Shown here: piece after piece, positions 1 through 8,419 of the stretch
How positions within the stretch are numbered: the first letter of the stretch is position 1
Layout of the letters: each line of letters starts with the position of its first letter
Assembly (NCBI GenBank): GCA_019423265.1
Contig: JAHZBS010000011.1
Span: forward strand, 1 to 23,273
Reading direction: 5' to 3'
Origin: Clostridiales bacterium
Lineage (GTDB): Bacteria; Bacillota_A; Clostridia; Lachnospirales; Bianqueaceae
DNA length: 23,273 nucleotides
Program-made: the position numbers and the translations under genes
The notes under the pieces: model-generated
Told to the model about the DNA's origin: nothing
The model's database searches: none
The model's input: the letters and a program-made list of their open reading frames with translations, nothing else

Positions 1-410
1 CAGCAGTTTTCCATCATCATGCACGGCGTGCCTGTCTCCTCATACGCTCTCACGAGATCCCAGCACTGCTCAATGGAGGAAGCGCCCCCCACTTCAAATC
101 CGGTGTATTTTCCCGCTCTCATAGAAGCGATGGCGATCTTGATATGCTCATTCCACGAAGTGGCGATAATCACACCCTCAATATCATCGCGCTTCAACAG
201 CTCACGATAGTCGGTGTAACGGCTCACAGGATATTGTGCATACTGGTGAATCATCTCGACGCCATCCTCCATCCGCTCTTCCACAATATCACAGACAGCG
301 GCCACCTCAACAAATTTCATCTGAGCCAGCGATTCCAACAACCCGATGGCCCGCCCGCCCACACCGATCATGCCAATTTTGACAATGCGCTCTTCCTGGT
401 TTTCTAGCAT
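1..410 (-). CDS. Gfo/Idh/MocA-family oxidoreductase, N-terminal part (cut by window edge)
   Basis: The minus-strand frame opens at ATG 410-408 behind AGGAGGA (424-418, 7-nt spacing) and runs open off the left edge, giving about 136 residues. The N-terminus has the Rossmann dinucleotide-binding fingerprint GVGGRA preceded by a hydrophobic strand (VKIGMIG). It is followed by VAAVCDI at the end of the second strand, then VIIATSWNEH and a KYTGFEVGG segment, as in the Gfo/Idh/MocA family. These enzymes use NAD(P) to oxidise or reduce sugars and sugar derivatives in the cytosol. The tail (GTPCMMMENC) resembles the branch that includes GH109-like, NAD-dependent glycosidases, but the catalytic part lies outside the window, so dehydrogenase versus glycosidase is undecided. 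It is divergent from the ABC importer and probably co-regulated with it. Confidence 0.82.
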   Translation of the reverse strand, partial: MLENQEERIVKIGMIGVGGRAIGLLESLAQMKFVEVAAVCDIVEERMEDGVEMIHQYAQYPVSRYTDYRELLKRDDIEGVIIATSWNEHIKIAIASMRAGKYTGFEVGGASSIEQCWDLVRAYEETGTPCMMMENC

Positions 411-459
411 CTCAAAATCCTCCTAAAAAAAGTAATGTCCATGGATACACCATAGTAAA

Positions 460-488
460 TATGTACCATAAAAACCGTATCAAGTCAA
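460..488 (-). promoter_or_regulatory. Promoter for the oxidoreductase gene
   Basis: On the minus strand TTGACT (488-483) is followed after 17 nt by TACATA (465-460), a weak -10 box. The -35 box overlaps the left arm of the palindrome, mirroring the plus-strand promoter. The -10 assignment is uncertain. Confidence 0.4.
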
Positions 489-528
489 CAAACAATATTT
501 TATTTTGCTGAGAAATATTGTTTGTTGA
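485..528. repeat. Perfect 16-bp inverted repeat between divergent genes (putative operator)
   Basis: The arms TCAACAAACAATATTT (485-500) and AAATATTGTTTGTTGA (513-528) are perfect reverse complements with a 12-nt spacer. Each outer end (TTGA read outward) forms part of a putative -35 box, one for each divergent gene. A stretch of Ts follows on the plus side, so a terminator was considered. The position between two divergent starts argues for a regulator-binding site instead. Confidence 0.6.
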
Positions 529-553
529 TTTTTTTATAATGGGAATATATGAT
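525..553 (+). promoter_or_regulatory. Promoter for the ABC importer operon
   Basis: TTGATT (525-530), a 17-nt spacer and TATGAT (548-553) fit a housekeeping sigma-70/SigA promoter. The -35 box overlaps the right arm of the palindrome, so a bound regulator would block or contact polymerase. A second TATAAT at 535-540 has no good -35 partner. The gene start is at 602. Confidence 0.5.
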
Positions 554-601
554 GGAATTAGATAAAGCAATAAATCTCGTATCGAAAGAGGGAAACAGCT
601 T

Positions 602-1573
602 ATGGCCTTACGAAACGACACGGTAGCGGTCGAAAACGGCAGGACAGCCGCCAGAACCAAGAAACGGGGAGGGATCCGCGCCAAAGAACAGATCCAGCTT
701 ATGCTGATTATGCTTCCGACCCTTGTCCTCATCTTCATCTTCTCTTACATACCTCTATACGGCGTGTTGATAGCATTTCAAGACTTTGTCCCTGGAAATC
801 CGATTCTGTCCTTCGACGGCAGCACCCGCTGGGTCGGCCTCAAACACTTCATCGATTTCATCACGTCCAGAACCTTTACCCGGCTATTCCGCAATACCCT
901 GGTTCTCAGCGGGTTAAACCTTGTATTCGGCTTTACTGCCCCTATTATCTTTTCGCTGATACTAAATGAAGTAAAAATAACTTCCTATAAGAAAGTGGTC
1001 CAGACCGCCAGCTATCTGCCGTATTTTATTTCCACCGTCATCGTAGCCGGCATGGTGCTCTCTTTTATCGATACCAACGGGCTGATCAACCGGATCCGCG
1101 AGATCTTCGGCCTTCCATCCAAGGCTTTCTCCATGGATCCCAAATGTTTTCCGGCCATCTATACCATTACCAATGTGTGGAAGACCTTTGGCTGGGACAG
1201 CATTCTGTATATGTCCGCCATGTCCTCCATCGATATGAACCTATATGAGGCGGCAAAGCTGGACGGCGCCAACCGGCTGCAGCAGATCTGGAACATTACG
1301 CTCCCCTCCATCAAGCCGACTATTATGCTGCTTCTCATCTTTGCCATCGGCGGCGTCCTGGGAACCAACACGGATCTGATTCTGCTTCTGTACAATCCCG
1401 CGGTCTACGAGACGGCCGATGTGATGGCAACATATGTCTACCGCGACAGTCTGCTGGGCGGCCGCTTTAGCTTCGGCACCGCCGTCGGATTATTCACCTC
1501 CGCGCTAAACTTCACGCTCGTCTTCATCGCAAATTTCATTTCCAGAAAAGTCGCGGATTATTCCATATGGTAA
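602..1573 (+). CDS. ABC transporter permease, LplB type (sugar/oligosaccharide)
   Basis: This 323-aa inner-membrane permease of the CUT1 carbohydrate ABC family (LplB/YtcP-like pair, MalF position) carries solute released by the binding protein through the membrane. A basic, hydrophilic N-terminus of about 30 residues precedes the first membrane segment (around 32-58). Several hydrophobic helices follow, and the cytoplasmic EAA-type loop that contacts the ATPase is present (EAAKLDGA from residue 216, continuing to LPSIKP). The length is normal for the family. The ribosome site is a purine-rich GAGGGAAA just upstream. It is the first gene of an operon, with only 19 nt before the next permease. 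The substrate cannot be read from the sequence. Confidence 0.92.
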   Translation: MALRNDTVAVENGRTAARTKKRGGIRAKEQIQLMLIMLPTLVLIFIFSYIPLYGVLIAFQDFVPGNPILSFDGSTRWVGLKHFIDFITSRTFTRLFRNTLVLSGLNLVFGFTAPIIFSLILNEVKITSYKKVVQTASYLPYFISTVIVAGMVLSFIDTNGLINRIREIFGLPSKAFSMDPKCFPAIYTITNVWKTFGWDSILYMSAMSSIDMNLYEAAKLDGANRLQQIWNITLPSIKPTIMLLLIFAIGGVLGTNTDLILLLYNPAVYETADVMATYVYRDSLLGGRFSFGTAVGLFTSALNFTLVFIANFISRKVADYSIW

Positions 1574-1592
1574 TCGTTAGGAGAGATCGAAA

Positions 1593-2492
1593 ATGGCCAA
1601 AACAAAATCAAAGATCAAAGATGGTTCGCGGATTTTTGATGCATTCTGCATTATCTTCTGCGCCTTGGTTTGCCTTGTCACGCTTTACCCCATGTATTAC
1701 GTTCTCATCATGTCGCTCAGCGAGCCGGCCGCCGTCAACTCCATGTCCGTCTTTCTGTATCCCAAAGGATTTCAGCTACAATCCTACGCGCTGCTGTTTA
1801 AGGATTCGGAAATGTGGCGCGCCTATGGAAATACGATTATATACACAGTCACCTCCACGCTGCTGGTGTTGACAACATCGGTGCTCGCCGCCTATCCTCT
1901 GACCGTCCGCGGGCTTCATGGGCGCAAATTCTTTGTTACTTATCTGTTGATCCCCATGTACTTCTCGGGCGGCTTGATCCCATCCTTCCTGTTGATCAAC
2001 AATCTAGGGTTGTATGGAACGCGCTGGGCCATTATCCTGCCGGCCTCCTATGGCATCTGGAATATCATGCTGGTGCGCACCTTTTTTGCCAATCTGCCGG
2101 AGGATCTGCGGGAGTCCGCCAAGATGGACGGCGCCGCGCATACGCGCATTCTGTTGCAGATCTATCTCCCCCTCTCCAAAGCCATCCTGGCCGTTGTATC
2201 CATTTACAGCATTGTCGGCATGTGGAACAGCTGGTTTAACGCCCAGGTGTATCTGCCCACCACCGAGCTACAGCCGCTGCAAATGTATCTAAAGCGCGTT
2301 CTCGTCCAGATGTCAGTGGACTTGACCAAGCTCAACTCCACTGAGATTGAGGATGCCATGGAACAGATGTTTTCCGCGACACAGTTGAAGTATTCCATGA
2401 TCATTTTCACAACCCTTCCCATCATCTTTACATACCCGTTTTTCCAGAAATACTTTATCAAAGGCGTAATGGTTGGCTCCCTCAAGGGCTGA
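1593..2492 (+). CDS. ABC transporter permease, YtcP/LplC type (MalG-like)
   Basis: This 299-aa second permease of the importer is in the MalG position. The N-terminal helix (around 20-45, LVCLVTLYPMYYVLIMSLS) is typical of the YtcP/AraQ group. The EAA loop reads ESAKMDGA at residues 174-181, followed by ILLQIYLPLSKA. The C-terminus FFQKYFIKGVMVGSLKG is the usual ending of this family. GGAGAG upstream of ATG 1593 serves as the ribosome site. It forms a heterodimer with the preceding permease and would use a shared ATPase, since none is encoded nearby. Confidence 0.92.
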   Translation: MAKTKSKIKDGSRIFDAFCIIFCALVCLVTLYPMYYVLIMSLSEPAAVNSMSVFLYPKGFQLQSYALLFKDSEMWRAYGNTIIYTVTSTLLVLTTSVLAAYPLTVRGLHGRKFFVTYLLIPMYFSGGLIPSFLLINNLGLYGTRWAIILPASYGIWNIMLVRTFFANLPEDLRESAKMDGAAHTRILLQIYLPLSKAILAVVSIYSIVGMWNSWFNAQVYLPTTELQPLQMYLKRVLVQMSVDLTKLNSTEIEDAMEQMFSATQLKYSMIIFTTLPIIFTYPFFQKYFIKGVMVGSLKG

Positions 2493-2530
2493 CCTTATAT
2501 AGCGCAAATAAAAAAATAGGAGGAACTATC

Positions 2531-4234
2531 ATGAAGAAGTCTGTGAAGGCGCTGGCCGTAGTCCTGTCTCTGGCTATGACCCTGTCGGCTCTCGCGGCCT
2601 GCAGCAACAACAAGGACAACAGCAGTACCAACAGCAATGCAAACAGCAGCACAAACAGCAATGCAAACGCCTCAACGAATTCCAGCGCTGAGGAAAACAA
2701 GGTCCACACCCTAAAAATCCTTGGACCCGACCCGGGAAACCAGTACATCAAATTCTCTGAGAGAGAAGAATACAAGGTTTGGGATCTGTTGCAGGACCTG
2801 CTCAAAGAAAATGGCTTGGAGCTGGATCTGGAGGCCGTGCCCAAAGACCAGTACGATGTGGTCATCCAGACCCGCATGGCATCCACAAGTCTCCCTGACA
2901 TTGCAAACCTTACGCCCATCGACGACGCATCCATCCTCACTCTCGGCAAAAACGGCACGATCCAGGAGCTGAGCGGACTGATCGAGCAATACAGCAACGG
3001 CAATATCGACCACATGTTTGGCGAAGTGTATGACACCGCGTACCCTCTGATCAAAACGGCGGACGGAAAGATCTACTGGCTGACAGACCTTCACATGGGA
3101 GGCACCTATGAGGGCAAAGAGATTCCCCAGGGACTTGGTATGCAGATTCGCCAGGACTGGCTGGATAAAGTGAACGCCCAAATGCCCACGACGCTGGAGG
3201 AATTCACCAACGTGCTTCGCGCTTTTCGCCAGCAGGACGTCAACGGAAACGGCAAGCAGGATGAAATCATTTTGGTTGACGCGCAGTATTTCAACAACGG
3301 CTTAGCGCAGATCTTCGGCCTGGGCAACGGGTATGTGGCCCTGGACACGGTAAACGGCAAGATCGTGTCCCCCTGGTATCAGGATAACGTCAAGGAATAC
3401 TTTACGTATCTCAACGATCTCGTCAAGGAAGGATTGATTGACTCCGCCACCCTCGGATCTTGGGATATCCAGAATCAGCGCCTGGCTGACAACTTAGTTG
3501 CCTGCTGGAACGCCTATGACGGCGCAACCTATCTCAACGGATACGTCACCAGCGACAGCTCCGCCAATTATGTGCCGATTTTCACTCTGACAGATGCGGT
3601 GGAAGGCTCTGAGCCGTGGAAAGAAGTGGAGACCGCACAGCTCGTCTGGGAGCGCTACTGCATCACCAAGGCCTGCACCGATGTGGAGGGCGCCATCAAG
3701 TTCTTCGATATGATCTATTCCGAAGAATATATGACCATTCTTCACTGGGGCGTGGAAGGCGAAACCTATGAGGTCCGCGACGGCGTCAACTACTCCATCA
3801 ACCTTGGCTCCAACGAAGATAAAGCGAATGCCAGAAAAACCAACGGCTCTCCCCTTTGGGGCGACCTGCTCCCCCGCGTACAGTATGGCAGCGCCTACAA
3901 GACATATGACCAGTGGGAAGCTGTTTTGAAGGAACAAGACCGTCCCGACGCTCAAATTCAGGCCATGGCGAAGATTGTAGACTACGAGTACTGGTATCCG
4001 TTAATGCTGGATAACTTCCTTGCCATGCCCACCGACGAAGAGACGGAAACCCTCAACAAGATTCTGACCGGCATTCAAACCTACTCCGACGAGATGTGTA
4101 TGAAGATTACCCTGGGCACCGAATCCCTGGATAATTTCGACACCTATCTGGCAGAATTAAAGACTCTGGGCTTAGATCAACTGATTTCCATTCAGCAGGC
4201 GCGCTATGACCGGTTTGTCGCGGCAAGCAAATAA
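2531..4234 (+). CDS. Extracellular solute-binding lipoprotein of the importer
   Basis: This 567-aa substrate-binding protein is probably anchored to the outer face of the cell membrane. The N-terminus is a lipoprotein signal: basic MKKSVK, a hydrophobic core and lipobox LAAC, with the lipidated cysteine at residue 24. A Ser/Asn-rich linker (about 25-53, with 8-residue repeats) follows. The binding domain has DVNGNGKQDE at residues 236-245, an EF-hand-like calcium loop common in LipO/YtcQ-type binding proteins. The length fits that large subclass (about 500-570 aa) rather than small maltose-type proteins. AGGAGG precedes ATG 2531, and the gene follows the permeases by 38 nt. The ligand is probably an oligosaccharide, inferred from the neighbouring glycosidase. 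Confidence 0.9.
   Translation: MKKSVKALAVVLSLAMTLSALAACSNNKDNSSTNSNANSSTNSNANASTNSSAEENKVHTLKILGPDPGNQYIKFSEREEYKVWDLLQDLLKENGLELDLEAVPKDQYDVVIQTRMASTSLPDIANLTPIDDASILTLGKNGTIQELSGLIEQYSNGNIDHMFGEVYDTAYPLIKTADGKIYWLTDLHMGGTYEGKEIPQGLGMQIRQDWLDKVNAQMPTTLEEFTNVLRAFRQQDVNGNGKQDEIILVDAQYFNNGLAQIFGLGNGYVALDTVNGKIVSPWYQDNVKEYFTYLNDLVKEGLIDSATLGSWDIQNQRLADNLVACWNAYDGATYLNGYVTSDSSANYVPIFTLTDAVEGSEPWKEVETAQLVWERYCITKACTDVEGAIKFFDMIYSEEYMTILHWGVEGETYEVRDGVNYSINLGSNEDKANARKTNGSPLWGDLLPRVQYGSAYKTYDQWEAVLKEQDRPDAQIQAMAKIVDYEYWYPLMLDNFLAMPTDEETETLNKILTGIQTYSDEMCMKITLGTESLDNFDTYLAELKTLGLDQLISIQQARYDRFVAASK
2618..2689 (+). repeat. 24-bp tandem repeats encoding a Ser/Asn linker
   Basis: Two 24-bp units (2618-2641 and 2642-2665) differ at two bases and each encode NSSTNSNA. 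A diverged third unit (2666-2689) encodes NASTNSSA. They form a flexible tether between the lipidated cysteine and the binding domain. Copy number may vary by slippage. Confidence 0.8.
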
Positions 4235-4278
4235 TCGATAATATGTAAGATTTCGTTACAGACTGCAAGTAAAACGCT

Positions 4279-4325
4279 ATAGGCCGGGTATACTGATGCG
4301 ATATATCTCCATGTACTCGGCCTAT
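4279..4325 (+). other. 12-bp hairpin between binding-protein and regulator genes
   Basis: ATAGGCCGGGTA (4279-4290) pairs with TACTCGGCCTAT (4314-4325), with one G-U pair and a 23-nt loop. No U-run follows, so it is not a canonical terminator. It could be an RNA-processing or stabilising stem that lets the binding-protein message exceed that of the downstream regulator. The rest of the 128-nt gap shows no clear promoter. Confidence 0.5.
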
Positions 4326-4371
4326 TCTTGCAACATGGGGGAGCATAAATCTGTCGACAGGGGTGAGAGAT

Positions 4372-6195
4372 GTGAAGCTGAGAAGCTACGGGAAATATTT
4401 TCAGCACAACATGCGGCTGTTCACTACAATTTTTATTATAATTTGTGTGGCTGTAATCAGTTTCTATCTGTACAATTCCATCCACTATCAGCTTACGATG
4501 ATTGAACGGGACTATCAAAATGACGCGGAGCGCATTTCCCTTGAGCTGGACAATAAACTGACGCGGATCAGCAATGTCATGCAGGACATTGCCACCCTCA
4601 CATGGGTTAAAAAGTTGACCACCTCGTCCGATGTGTTTCTACAAGAATTTACGGTTTTAAAGCGGCTCGAATGCCAGGAGGCCTTATCCCAGTACCTCAG
4701 CATCGACAGTTCCGTGATGGATATTGCGATCTACATTCAAGACCGAGAACTGGTCGTATCCCAAAAGGGATGGTTTTCAAAATCCGAGTACCGCTCCTAT
4801 TTGATGACGAACCGCTGCGACATTGAACCGGATCTCATCTACGAAGCCGCGGAGCACAGGAATACCATCGAGTCCTTCCTCACGGCGGACTATAATATTA
4901 GCAGCAAGAAAAATATTGTGATGATCAAAAATCTGGTGGACGTATCCTCCCCTACGGCCAGTTTGATTCTCATTTTAAATAAAGAGCTCTTTAACCAAAG
5001 CATCGCAAAGCTCGGCAGCGAAAACATTGGGCTTGAGGTTCTGAATCTCTCCGAAGAGCCCTTATTCTACACATCCCAGGAGATCCCGCGGGACTATGAG
5101 ATCCGGGTGGCCTCAAAGGTGCTGCCGGCCTATTATGAGATCACATATCTCGATCCATCTTCGCGTTATAATCAGTACGGGTTCTTCAATTTTACCTTTC
5201 TCGCCATCCTATTTTCCATGTTTCTTCTGGCAGTTTTCGTTTCCTTTTTGCTGTCGCTGTACAATACCCGTCCCTTGCAACAATTGATGACAAAAATCAG
5301 TGGATTGGTGGGGGATGCGCCCTATCCCCCCTCTGAGAAAACGGAATTTGAACTCATTGAAAACCACTTTGCCTCCCTCTATGCGCAAAAACAGGATTTG
5401 CAGGCGCGCATCACAGAAAACTATAGTCTCACCCGCAAATACGCTCTCATGCTCATTCTGTTCGGGGATACGAACTTTGCGGAGTGGATGCAGTACTTTG
5501 ATATGCTCGACATTTTGTTTACGGAGGATCAAAAATATTCTGTCTGGATCCTCTCCCAAAAGCAGGATGCACCGGTGGAGATCAATTTCTCCGCCATGCT
5601 GTCGGAGCTTCACCCGCAGCTTGTCTGTACGGAAGAGATCGAGATCAGCGCAGCACAGACCATATTAATAATCGGGCAGGACGCGGCCGATCCCCTACAG
5701 GATTACGACCAGACGGCAGAGTGGATGCGATCCCTAGCGCTTCAGCGGTACAACGCCCTGCTCGAAATCCAGATGGGAACTATCTGCGGTCCCGGCATCA
5801 TGGGCATCTCCCAGTCGTATCACAGTCTGACCAAGGGGGCGGAGCAGGCGGAGGCCGATCCCCCCTATCGAGAGGTGGGCAAAGAAATCGTACAGTATAT
5901 CGATGAACACTTTTGCGACCCCGATATGTCCCTTAAAGACCTGAGCGCTCGATGGCATCTTTCGGTGCCTACCATTTCCCGCCTATGCAAGGAGACCATT
6001 GGCGTTAACTTTTTAGATTACTTGACGACCCTGCGGTTGGAGAAGGCAAAGAAACTGCTCCGGGAGGCCAGCCACACAACAGCGGAAATTGCGCAGATGG
6101 TGGGCTATGCCAGCGAATATTCTTTCCGGCGGGCATTTCAGAGAAATGAGAACTGCCGGGTGCAGGACTGGCATGGGGAAAACCGCGATGCATAA
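4372..6195 (+). CDS. Membrane-anchored AraC-family sensor-regulator (YesN/YesS-like)
   Basis: The protein is about 607 aa. GTG 4372 is preferred because AGGGGTG (4359-4365) sits 6 nt upstream; GTG 4363 is an in-frame alternative with a poorer ribosome site. A first membrane helix (around 15-37) and a second (around 271-297) bracket an extracellular sensing region of about 230 residues. The cytoplasmic part leads to two AraC helix-turn-helix motifs at the C-terminus (about 504-600: LSVPTISRLCKE, then TTAEIAQMVGYASEYSFRRAFQ). Proteins of this design sense a sugar signal and switch on the adjacent importer operon. The last segment is odd: the usual Gly-Val-Ser-Pro after the second helix-turn-helix reads N-C-R-V. 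It lies between the binding protein and the GH36-like gene, transcribed in the same direction. Confidence 0.85.
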   Translation: MKLRSYGKYFQHNMRLFTTIFIIICVAVISFYLYNSIHYQLTMIERDYQNDAERISLELDNKLTRISNVMQDIATLTWVKKLTTSSDVFLQEFTVLKRLECQEALSQYLSIDSSVMDIAIYIQDRELVVSQKGWFSKSEYRSYLMTNRCDIEPDLIYEAAEHRNTIESFLTADYNISSKKNIVMIKNLVDVSSPTASLILILNKELFNQSIAKLGSENIGLEVLNLSEEPLFYTSQEIPRDYEIRVASKVLPAYYEITYLDPSSRYNQYGFFNFTFLAILFSMFLLAVFVSFLLSLYNTRPLQQLMTKISGLVGDAPYPPSEKTEFELIENHFASLYAQKQDLQARITENYSLTRKYALMLILFGDTNFAEWMQYFDMLDILFTEDQKYSVWILSQKQDAPVEINFSAMLSELHPQLVCTEEIEISAAQTILIIGQDAADPLQDYDQTAEWMRSLALQRYNALLEIQMGTICGPGIMGISQSYHSLTKGAEQAEADPPYREVGKEIVQYIDEHFCDPDMSLKDLSARWHLSVPTISRLCKETIGVNFLDYLTTLRLEKAKKLLREASHTTAEIAQMVGYASEYSFRRAFQRNENCRVQDWHGENRDA

Positions 6196-6240
6196 AGGCG
6201 CGGCCCATGGCGGTTCAATTCATACCAGGAGGATATCCCG

Positions 6241-8127
6241 ATGATTTTAACGATTCAAAATGAGAAGCCGGCCATTGTCCGGGAGGACGGGAGCGCCGTC
6301 TTCCACTCCCTATACACCGGCTCCCGCTATTGGGGCGACATGTACAATGTGTTAAAGGATTATCCCGGCCAGAGCTGGACAGTGCAGGAGTGCCAGCCCT
6401 TCCCAGACGAAAAAGATTTTTCTGTCCTCGGCAAGGAGGTCCGGTATTTTGTGGCAGAATGTGATAACAGCCGCCTGTACGCCGCACTGAGCGCGACAAA
6501 TGCGCTGCTCCGCACGGAGACGCGAAATACCGGCGGTGACAAGGACCCAGAAGCAGTGATTGCCCTGGGCGGAATGTATGCCGGCCGCCTGGACCGGGCC
6601 ATGCATAACGGATTTACGTCCTACAATGGCGTTCTCCTCTTCGACATGAATTCGCGCACGGCGGTTCAGCGCTTTACGGAAAATGATTTCTGCGAGAGCG
6701 CCGTCCATATGCCCATCCTCGATTGCGACGGCAGGGCGATGAATTTTGGATTTGTCTCTTTTGAGCGGTACTTTTCCAGCGTGTTTGCCTGTGAAAATGG
6801 CGTGATCGAGCTGCGCCACCTCCTTGAAGGGAGAAAGCTCAGGGCCGGCCAGACGCTGCGCTCCGACTGGATGCTCCTCTCCCTCTACGGCGATATGACG
6901 GCCGAATTGCCGTCCTATACCCGCTTTATCCATGACTTTAACCGCTTTGTTGACCGCCACACCGGCGCGCCCTCGGGCTACTGCTCCTGGTATTATTATA
7001 TGGACAATATCGATGAGCGCATGGTGTATGAGAACCTGGAAACAATCGATGAAATTCGGGACCGCGTACACTTGAAGGTTTTCCAGATCGATGCGGGATG
7101 GGCGGAGGGAAACCACAACGGCCCGGCGAATGCGCAGCGCTTCCCCCGGGGGATGAAATTCTATGCCGACCAGATCCGCTCCCACGGACTGATCCCAGGG
7201 ATCTGGCTGTCACCTTTCAACTTTAAACGGGATGGGACAATCGCCAAGGCACATCCCCAATGGTTTGTCAAGAATATGGACGGCGGACTGGCGGTTCACG
7301 GCGATTGCGTCATGCTGGATGTGACCCATCCGGGGGCGAAAGAATATGTGCGCCAGCTATATCACAAGATTACTTATGAATGGGGATACCGGTATCTCAA
7401 GATCGATATCGTGAGCGATTATATGACGGCAGGCGTGTATCACGATCCGGACGCCGGCGCTCTCCAAAATGTGAGGGAGTATTTTCGCCTGGCGCGGGAG
7501 GCCTGCCACCCCGACACCTACATCCTCGCCTGCACCAGCCCCATCTTTGAAGTCGCAGAATTTGTGGATGGGATGCGGGTTTCGGTGGATATCTTTGAGC
7601 GCTGGGAGTCCCTCATCAAAGAATTTAACCTGACGCTGAAGCGCTACTATATGAATGGAAATCTCTTTGTCAGCGATCCCGATTGCCTGATGATCCGCAA
7701 AAAGGAAAATGAGGATGGGGATTGCCGCCGCTATTGTTCCCGCACCGATGAAGAGATCCGCACCTTCCTGACCGCAATATACGCCGCGGGCGGGGCGCTT
7801 TTTCTCTCCGATAAACTGCCTCTCATGGAGGAGGCGCAGATCGATCAATACGCGCGCCTATTCCCGGTGGGAGGACGCGCGGGACGTCCCCGCGACCTGA
7901 TGGACTCCTTTATCCCCGGCGTGCTTGACCTTGGCTACGAAGGGGATGTGTACACCGTTGCCTTTATCAATTGGGGAGAGCGCCAACGCACATTCCGCAT
8001 TGATCTGGACGGCCCTCACATTGCGGTAGAGCACTGGACCGACGAGGAACTGGGCCGCTTCGAAGGCTCCTACCAGGTTACCCTGGCGCCCCACGCCTCC
8101 ACCCTTGTCCATTTTCAGCGGGTGTAA
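6241..8127 (+). CDS. GH36-like glycosidase (alpha-galactosidase/melibiase family)
   Basis: This 628-aa protein has no signal peptide, so it is likely cytoplasmic and acts on imported oligosaccharides. An N-terminal beta domain (about 1-240) precedes a TIM barrel beginning near GYCSWYYY. The nucleophile motif is LKID with Asp389. The acid/base motif RVSVD places Asp450 in the R-x-S-x-D signature of clan GH-D (GH27/GH36). The C-terminal all-beta domain includes VAFINWGERQRTF. AGGAGG (about 6226-6231) precedes ATG 6241. The gene is the last of the operon and is followed by a terminator. The best prediction is alpha-galactosidase or alpha-N-acetylgalactosaminidase activity; the exact sugar specificity cannot be read from motifs alone. 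Confidence 0.85.
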   Translation: MILTIQNEKPAIVREDGSAVFHSLYTGSRYWGDMYNVLKDYPGQSWTVQECQPFPDEKDFSVLGKEVRYFVAECDNSRLYAALSATNALLRTETRNTGGDKDPEAVIALGGMYAGRLDRAMHNGFTSYNGVLLFDMNSRTAVQRFTENDFCESAVHMPILDCDGRAMNFGFVSFERYFSSVFACENGVIELRHLLEGRKLRAGQTLRSDWMLLSLYGDMTAELPSYTRFIHDFNRFVDRHTGAPSGYCSWYYYMDNIDERMVYENLETIDEIRDRVHLKVFQIDAGWAEGNHNGPANAQRFPRGMKFYADQIRSHGLIPGIWLSPFNFKRDGTIAKAHPQWFVKNMDGGLAVHGDCVMLDVTHPGAKEYVRQLYHKITYEWGYRYLKIDIVSDYMTAGVYHDPDAGALQNVREYFRLAREACHPDTYILACTSPIFEVAEFVDGMRVSVDIFERWESLIKEFNLTLKRYYMNGNLFVSDPDCLMIRKKENEDGDCRRYCSRTDEEIRTFLTAIYAAGGALFLSDKLPLMEEAQIDQYARLFPVGGRAGRPRDLMDSFIPGVLDLGYEGDVYTVAFINWGERQRTFRIDLDGPHIAVEHWTDEELGRFEGSYQVTLAPHASTLVHFQRV

Positions 8128-8135
8128 CTCCGCAG

Positions 8136-8166
8136 GCGTCCCCCAATTAGAGGGGACGCTTTTTTA
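8136..8166 (+). terminator. Intrinsic terminator after the GH36-like gene
   Basis: GCGTCCCC (8136-8143) and GGGGACGC (8152-8159) form a perfect 8-bp GC-rich stem with an 8-nt loop, followed by TTTTTT. It ends the importer/glycosidase operon 8 nt after the stop codon. On the minus strand there is no U-run, so it does not obviously end the opposing DUF3990 module. Confidence 0.9.
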
Positions 8167-8203
8167 TTTGGGCTGTGTCAAGGAAGTAGCAAAACGGGGT
8201 GTA

Positions 8204-8419
8204 CTATCGTCTCTTCTCTCTATATTCAGCCATCAAATCCTCCGCCAAATATTCATCGCTCATACAGTGCAGATCGGAAATCCCATCTTTAATTAGCTGG
8301 TATTCTGTAGAGCGATAGAAAAAGTCTAACGCTGCATTGAGGGAGATTCCGGCCCTATTCGCAAAGATCTCTATCACCCGCGCATATTTCTTTTGCAACA
8401 AAATAGGATTGGCATTCAT
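8204..8419 (-). CDS. Small protein (71 aa), third gene of the DUF3990 module
   Basis: This 71-aa, soluble, probably helical protein has the central phrase ALDFFYRS and a tail SDLHCMSDEYLAEDL. I recall similar tails in small Clostridia proteins encoded beside DUF3990 genes, but I am not certain of the family name (DUF3791-like is possible). The start ATG overlaps the stop of the upstream DUF3990 gene by 4 nt (8416-8419), so translation is probably coupled and the products made in fixed proportion. The role is unknown; it may be a partner or antitoxin of the DUF3990 protein, by inference from context only. Confidence 0.7.
   Translation of the reverse strand: MNANPILLQKKYARVIEIFANRAGISLNAALDFFYRSTEYQLIKDGISDLHCMSDEYLAEDLMAEYREKRR

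Noticed and set aside
513..540. Rho-independent terminator from the palindrome plus T-run at 529-535
   Set aside because: It lies between divergent genes with no plus-strand gene upstream in the window, and the T-run is part of a promoter spacer. An operator role fits better.
6352..7185. 277-codon open frame on the minus strand
   Set aside because: Fully opposite the GH36-like gene, which has clear catalytic motifs; the antisense protein shows no recognisable domain.
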